A stretch of DNA of 64,000 nt. Origin: an uncultured Holdemanella sp. (lineage in GTDB: Bacteria; Bacillota_I; Bacilli_A; Erysipelotrichales; Erysipelotrichaceae). Below are positions 60,493 through 64,000 of the stretch, one piece after another (positions within the stretch are counted from its first letter, which is position 1; each line of letters starts with the position of its first letter). The notes under the pieces were generated by a model that saw only the letters and a list, made by a program, of their open reading frames with translations, searched no databases and was not told where the DNA came from. The DNA lies in contig CAAEDN010000065.1 of the NCBI GenBank assembly GCA_900754615.1, positions 1 through 64,000 on the forward strand, written 5' to 3'. The translations under genes and the position numbers were made by a program.

Positions 60493-60545
60493 AAAAGGAC
60501 CGAATATTCAGAATTTAAAAATCTGAATATCGGTCTTTCTTTTGT
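60493..60545 (+). terminator. Terminator after the second lipoprotein gene
   Basis: GACCGAATATTCAGA at 60498-60512 pairs with TCTGAATATCGGTC at 60522-60535, followed by TTTCTTTTG. Confidence 0.9.
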
Positions 60546-60570
60546 TTGTGCAAAAATAGCTAGTTAATTG

Positions 60571-60868
60571 TAATGCGTATCAGCCATCATTCCACTTCCT
60601 TTTGTGTTTACCTTATGACGATGTTAAAAAAACTGTGAAGGAAGTCGTAGAAGATGGTTAAATACACCATATATTTTGGTATTGCAGGATATGAAATATA
60701 GTGGGATGCGAAAACAAGCTAAAAAAAGATAGTCAAGAATCAATTCACATTGATAGACATGTGAATAGAAAGACGAGGCGTGTATGACACAACGAAGTAT
60801 CTGGTGTAAAACTGGAGATACTGCTCGTATGTGTTGGTCATAATCTAAGAAGATATCACACTCGATAA
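60571..60868 (+). pseudogene. Decayed DDE transposase remnant
   Basis: The 0.5-kb gap between two terminators has no intact gene. Conceptual translation gives broken pieces: PYDDVKKTVKEVVEDG before a stop near 60660, then, in the frame ending at 60868, ESIHIDRHVNRKTRRV, a stop, and NEVSGVKLEILLVCVGHNLR followed by RYHTR. The last piece resembles the C-terminal end of IS1182-type transposases (a run ending in leucines, then NL-K/R-K/Y-H). Several stops and frame changes show it is dead. No terminal inverted repeats were found. Family assignment is tentative. Confidence 0.55.
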
Positions 60869-60930
60869 CTATAATTTTAGAAAAACAATAATTTAAACTA
60901 AGGCTCTAGGAGTTAAAAAATAATAAGATA

Positions 60931-60991
60931 AAAAGAAAGGAGCTAAACTCCATAAGTAATAAAAATCACTTATTTGTTATGGCTCCTTTTT
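60931..60991 (-). terminator. Terminator after the DeoR gene
   Basis: On the minus strand AAAAGGAGC pairs with GCTCCTTTC (60936-60989) around an inner CATAA/TTATG hairpin, and a T-rich tract follows. Confidence 0.75.
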
Positions 60992-61736
60992 AAATCGTCA
61001 TGACTTGGATGTTTTGATTGTTTAGTTCTTGAACATAAGAAGAATCAATAGAATGATCAGTTATAACAGTTTTTACTTTATTTTTTAAATTTAATGGTAC
61101 AACTCCACGCTTAGAAAATTTATCACTTTCTGTTAGTACGATTATTTGTTCGGCTTGATGTGACATATCACGTACGGCTTGTGCTCGCATTTGATCGCGA
61201 TTTGAAAAGCCGATTCTAGAATCATATCCATCTGTACCGATGAAAAAATAATCGACAAAAAAGTTGGATACACATTCTTGAACCATAGGACCCACCATAA
61301 CTTGTGAATCTTGCTGATAAATTCCACCTAAAAGAATAATTTGAAAATTTGATTTTCCACGAATATATTCTGCGATAAAAGCACTGTTGGTGATAATTGT
61401 TAAGTCTTTATGAAGTTGTGTTAACGTATCAGCTAAAAGTGCACAACAACTACCACTTTCAATCATAATTGTATCGCCTTCATTAACAAGTTCGGCAGCT
61501 TTTAAGGCTATTTTTTTCTTTTCTTCATAATGATACGCGATTCTACCATTGATATCATCTGCACTACATAACACAGCATAGCCATGCTCGCGTTTGATGA
61601 TTCCTTTAGCTTCTAATGCATCTAAATCTTTACGGACCGTTACCTGTGAAACGCCTAGATATTCAGCAAGTTGAGAAACTTCAATCTTCTTTTCAGATGT
61701 CAGTAATTCTAATATTTTATTTGTTCTATTTTTCAT
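60990..61736 (-). CDS. DeoR-family transcriptional regulator
   Basis: Regulator of 248 aa. The N-terminal DeoR helix-turn-helix (about 5-55) contains VSQLAEYLGVSQVTVRKDL, and the C-terminal DeoRC domain (about 75-235) normally binds a phosphorylated sugar or polyol. It lies 64 bp after the activase gene on the same strand, so it probably controls the glycyl-radical enzyme locus. The motif CAAATGAAAGT occurs near both genes. The effector is unknown. Confidence 0.93.
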   Translation of the reverse strand: MKNRTNKILELLTSEKKIEVSQLAEYLGVSQVTVRKDLDALEAKGIIKREHGYAVLCSADDINGRIAYHYEEKKKIALKAAELVNEGDTIMIESGSCCALLADTLTQLHKDLTIITNSAFIAEYIRGKSNFQIILLGGIYQQDSQVMVGPMVQECVSNFFVDYFFIGTDGYDSRIGFSNRDQMRAQAVRDMSHQAEQIIVLTESDKFSKRGVVPLNLKNKVKTVITDHSIDSSYVQELNNQNIQVMTI

Positions 61737-61784
61737 TTACGTTGATTCCTATCATTTTGTTTATATAATAAGTGTTTTCGATTT

Positions 61785-61795
61785 CAAATGAAAGT
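61785..61795. repeat. CAAATGAAAGT, copy 1, before the DeoR gene
   Basis: Exact 11-bp match to 62775-62785. Possible DeoR operator. Confidence 0.45.
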
Positions 61796-61800
61796 GAAAT

Positions 61801-62715
61801 TTAGAAAAAAGCGTTAATGTTATTTTCTTTAAATATATTTAAATACTCTTTTAAATCTTCTGGATGATACGAAGGAACATTTTCATAATCGTATTTTACA
61901 TTTAAAAGATGATATTTATTTTCTCCAAATTGATGGAATGGTAGAAGTTGACACTTGTTTACTCCAATGTCGTGAAGTTCTTTTGAAAATTCTTTTGCAT
62001 CATCCAAAGAATCATTGAAACCAGGTATAACAGGGATTCGCACAAGAATTGATTTGCCATTGGCGATGGCATGTTTCATGTTCAGTAATGGTAATTTATT
62101 AGAAACACCTGTACCTTCTATATGTTTATCTGTGTCCCAGTGTTTCATATCAAAAAGAATGTAATCTACATATTCCATGACGTGATCAAATGTTTCCTCT
62201 GTCGCAAAACCGGTTGTTTCACAACACGTATGAATTCCTTCTTTTTTAGCAGCTAAGAGAAGTTCTTTTGAAAACTCAGGTTGAAGTAAAAGCTCACCTC
62301 CAGAAAGTGTTAGACCACCACCACTTTCTTCATAGAAGACTTGATCTTGTAAAACAATTTTAAGCACCTCTTCCACAGATTTTTGTTCGCCTTGTGCACT
62401 TAATGCGTTTCTTGGACATTCATATACACATTTCTTACATCCACTACATTGACTATGGTTGATTTTGATGGATTTATCAATTGTTTTTATAGCATTTTTT
62501 GGACAGGCTTCAATGCAATGATGACAATTTATACATTTTTTTTGATCCCAAAGAATTTGTGTTTGTATAAGCTGACTTTCAGGATTTGCACACCACTTAC
62601 AACGAAGAGGACATCCCTTTAGAAAAACGGTAGTACGAATTCCTGGGCCGTCATTTACGCTGAATTTTTGAATGTTAAAAATAATTCCTGTTGTATTTCG
62701 ATTTGTTGTTGTCAT
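61801..62715 (-). CDS. Glycyl-radical enzyme activase (radical SAM)
   Basis: Installs the glycyl radical on its partner enzyme. The 304-aa product has the radical SAM motif CPLRCKWC near residues 35-42. An inserted ferredoxin region follows with two [4Fe-4S] motifs, CINCHHCIEACP and CSGCKKCVYECP, then GGGLTLSGGELLLQPEF. The insert is typical of activases for dehydratase or lyase-type glycyl-radical enzymes and absent from the simple PflA type. It diverges from the enzyme gene at 62897. Confidence 0.95.
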   Translation of the reverse strand: MTTTNRNTTGIIFNIQKFSVNDGPGIRTTVFLKGCPLRCKWCANPESQLIQTQILWDQKKCINCHHCIEACPKNAIKTIDKSIKINHSQCSGCKKCVYECPRNALSAQGEQKSVEEVLKIVLQDQVFYEESGGGLTLSGGELLLQPEFSKELLLAAKKEGIHTCCETTGFATEETFDHVMEYVDYILFDMKHWDTDKHIEGTGVSNKLPLLNMKHAIANGKSILVRIPVIPGFNDSLDDAKEFSKELHDIGVNKCQLLPFHQFGENKYHLLNVKYDYENVPSYHPEDLKEYLNIFKENNINAFF

Positions 62716-62774
62716 TTTAATTTCCTCATATAGAGTATAAACATTTCAAAGAAGGAAATCAACAACTATAATTA

Positions 62775-62785
62775 CAAATGAAAGT
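62775..62785. repeat. CAAATGAAAGT, copy 2, between activase and enzyme genes
   Basis: Exact match to 61785-61795. A related TTAAATGAAATT lies at 62797-62808. Both are near the divergent promoters. Confidence 0.45.
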
Positions 62786-62811
62786 ATAAAATATTTTAAA
62801 TGAAATTAACA

Positions 62812-62840
62812 TTGACATGAAATGAGTGTAATGCTATTTT
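62812..62840 (+). promoter_or_regulatory. Promoter of the glycyl-radical enzyme gene
   Basis: TTGACA at 62812-62817, a 17-bp spacer and TATTTT at 62835-62840 with upstream TGC (extended -10). Confidence 0.7.
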
Positions 62841-62896
62841 TAAATTGCGGATAAAAGAATATAAAGTTACGAATGAAATGTTATGGGAGGACAGAC

Positions 62897-64000
62897 ATGG
62901 AAAATGTAGAACATTTTGGAACATTGACAGAACGAATGAAAGAATTTCGAGAAGAAGTTTTAGATGAAAAACCTTATATTGATGCACAACGTGCAATTCT
63001 AGCAACTCTTGCTTACAAAGAAAATTTAAATCAACCACGAGTGATGGTTCGAGCTAAAATGCTAGAAAAGGTTCTTGATAATATGAGTATATATATTGAA
63101 GACAAATCTCTTTTAGCTGGAAATCAGGCAACTAAGAACCGTAACGCTCCTATTTTTCCTGAGTATACTATGGAATTTGTTATGAATGAATTGGATCAGT
63201 TTGAGAAAAGGGATGGGGACGTATTCTATATCACTGAAAAGACCAAGGAACAACTTAGAGAAATTGCGCCATTCTGGCAGAATAACAATTTGCGTGCAAG
63301 AGGAGAAGCTCTTCTTCCTGAAGAAGTCCGTGTCTTTATGGAAACCGGTGTATTTGGAATGGAAGGTAAGTTAAATGCAGGAGATGCGCATTTGGCGGTG
63401 AACTATGAGCGTATTTTGAAGGATGGATTAAGAGGATACGAAAAACGTGTAAAAGAATATAAAGCTACTCTTGATTTAACAAATCCAGATAATGTTGACA
63501 AGTATTGTTTCTATAATGCAGTTCTTATAGTACTGGAGGCGGTGCGCAATTTTGCGAATCGTTACAGCGTTCTTGCAAAGGATTTGGCAGAAAAAGAAAT
63601 GAATCAAGAAAGAAAAATTGAATTATTACAGATTAGTAGAATTTGTTCAAAAGTTCCATATGAACCAGCAGAAACATTTCAAGAAGCGGTACAATCCGTA
63701 TGGTTTATTCAATTGATTTTACAAATTGAATCCAATGGACATTCTTTGAGTTATGGCAGATTCGACCAATATATGTATCCATATTATGATCGAGATATAA
63801 AAAATGGCACTATTAAAGAATCTGAAGCCTTGGAATTGTTGACATGCTTGTGGATAAAGACACTTACAATCAATAAAGTTCGTTCTCAAGCACATACGCT
63901 GAGTTCGGCAGGTTCTCCTATGTATCAAAATGTAACGATTGCAGGCCAAACAACAGATAAAAAGGATGCAGTCAATGATTTGAGTTTTTTAGTTTTGAAA
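62897..64000 (+). CDS. Glycyl-radical enzyme (PFL/diol dehydratase superfamily), 3' part outside the window
   Basis: The frame is open from ATG 62897 to the window end, giving the first 368 residues of an expected 780-800. GGGAGG at 62885-62890 precedes the start. From memory, it is closest to the PflD/YbiW and B12-independent glycerol dehydratase branch: IESNGHSLSYGRFDQYMYPY and the GSPMYQN segment. His165 in GDAHLAVNY and His282-Ser283 in NGHSLS align with substrate-binding residues His164, His281 and Ser282 of Clostridium butyricum glycerol dehydratase. The catalytic Cys and Gly loops lie beyond the window, so lyase or dehydratase cannot be settled. It is regulated with the activase and DeoR genes. 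Confidence 0.9.
   Translation, partial: MENVEHFGTLTERMKEFREEVLDEKPYIDAQRAILATLAYKENLNQPRVMVRAKMLEKVLDNMSIYIEDKSLLAGNQATKNRNAPIFPEYTMEFVMNELDQFEKRDGDVFYITEKTKEQLREIAPFWQNNNLRARGEALLPEEVRVFMETGVFGMEGKLNAGDAHLAVNYERILKDGLRGYEKRVKEYKATLDLTNPDNVDKYCFYNAVLIVLEAVRNFANRYSVLAKDLAEKEMNQERKIELLQISRICSKVPYEPAETFQEAVQSVWFIQLILQIESNGHSLSYGRFDQYMYPYYDRDIKNGTIKESEALELLTCLWIKTLTINKVRSQAHTLSSAGSPMYQNVTIAGQTTDKKDAVNDLSFLVLK

Overview
The window begins at a chromosomal replication origin of a low-GC Gram-positive bacterium. The order dnaA-dnaN-yaaA-recF-gyrB-gyrA, the Bacillus-like clusters dnaX-recR and tmk-holB-ricT-rsmI, AGGAGG ribosome binding sites, a T-box leader and CcpA-like operators all point to Firmicutes. 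A glycyl-radical enzyme with its activase, peptide-uptake lipoproteins and an intracellular fucosidase suggest a fermentative anaerobe from a gut-like habitat. Erysipelotrichia is my best guess, from general impression only. No rRNA, tRNA, CRISPR array or intact mobile element was seen.

Layout. 1-8.8 kb: two clusters of DnaA boxes flank dnaA, followed by the replication and gyrase genes. 8.9-14.3 kb: a membrane-linked XRE regulator, serS behind a T-box with an AGC specifier, the small SRP RNA, tadA, dnaX carrying a perfect 16-bp parS site, and recR. 14.3-15.5 kb: an AT-rich 0.6-kb array of TTCATRTGAA-type sites runs straight into a gene for an HTH plus coiled-coil protein with a basic aromatic tail. 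15.5-26.3 kb: CYTH protein, NAD kinase, a SEDS protein, mutS-mutL-miaA, tcdA, a lipid kinase and a CBS-domain membrane protein. 26.4-34.5 kb: a PLP-binding protein, a DUF2798 protein, a two-component system with a PIG-L deacetylase, and a YfhO/GtrA/GT2 cassette of the kind that glycosylates envelope polymers. 34.5-45.3 kb: fucosidase, SRAP protein, a five-gene operon (flavoprotein, ferredoxin, peptide-binding lipoprotein, M42 peptidase, D-2-hydroxyacid dehydrogenase) and an ABC exporter.

45.4-51.3 kb (minus strand): an F-type ATP synthase operon in which the delta gene is missing as a separate gene. Its C-terminal domain is fused to the front of the alpha subunit, and the delta N-terminal domain is not found. 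51.5-54.2 kb: an ArsR-family repressor diverges from a split heavy-metal exporter (separate HMA protein plus P-type ATPase), with repeated operator-like sequences. 54.3-58.6 kb: purC and tmk-holB-ricT-rsmI. 58.7-60.5 kb: a second, paralogous peptide-binding lipoprotein. 60.6-60.9 kb: a decayed transposase. 61-64 kb: a DeoR regulator and a glycyl-radical activase diverge from a glycyl-radical enzyme cut by the window end.

The two most unusual things are the candidate chromosome-segregation locus at 12.9-15.5 kb (parS, a repeat array and a RacA/RocS-like protein) and the delta-alpha fusion in the ATP synthase. Both are inferences from the sequence and have not been tested.
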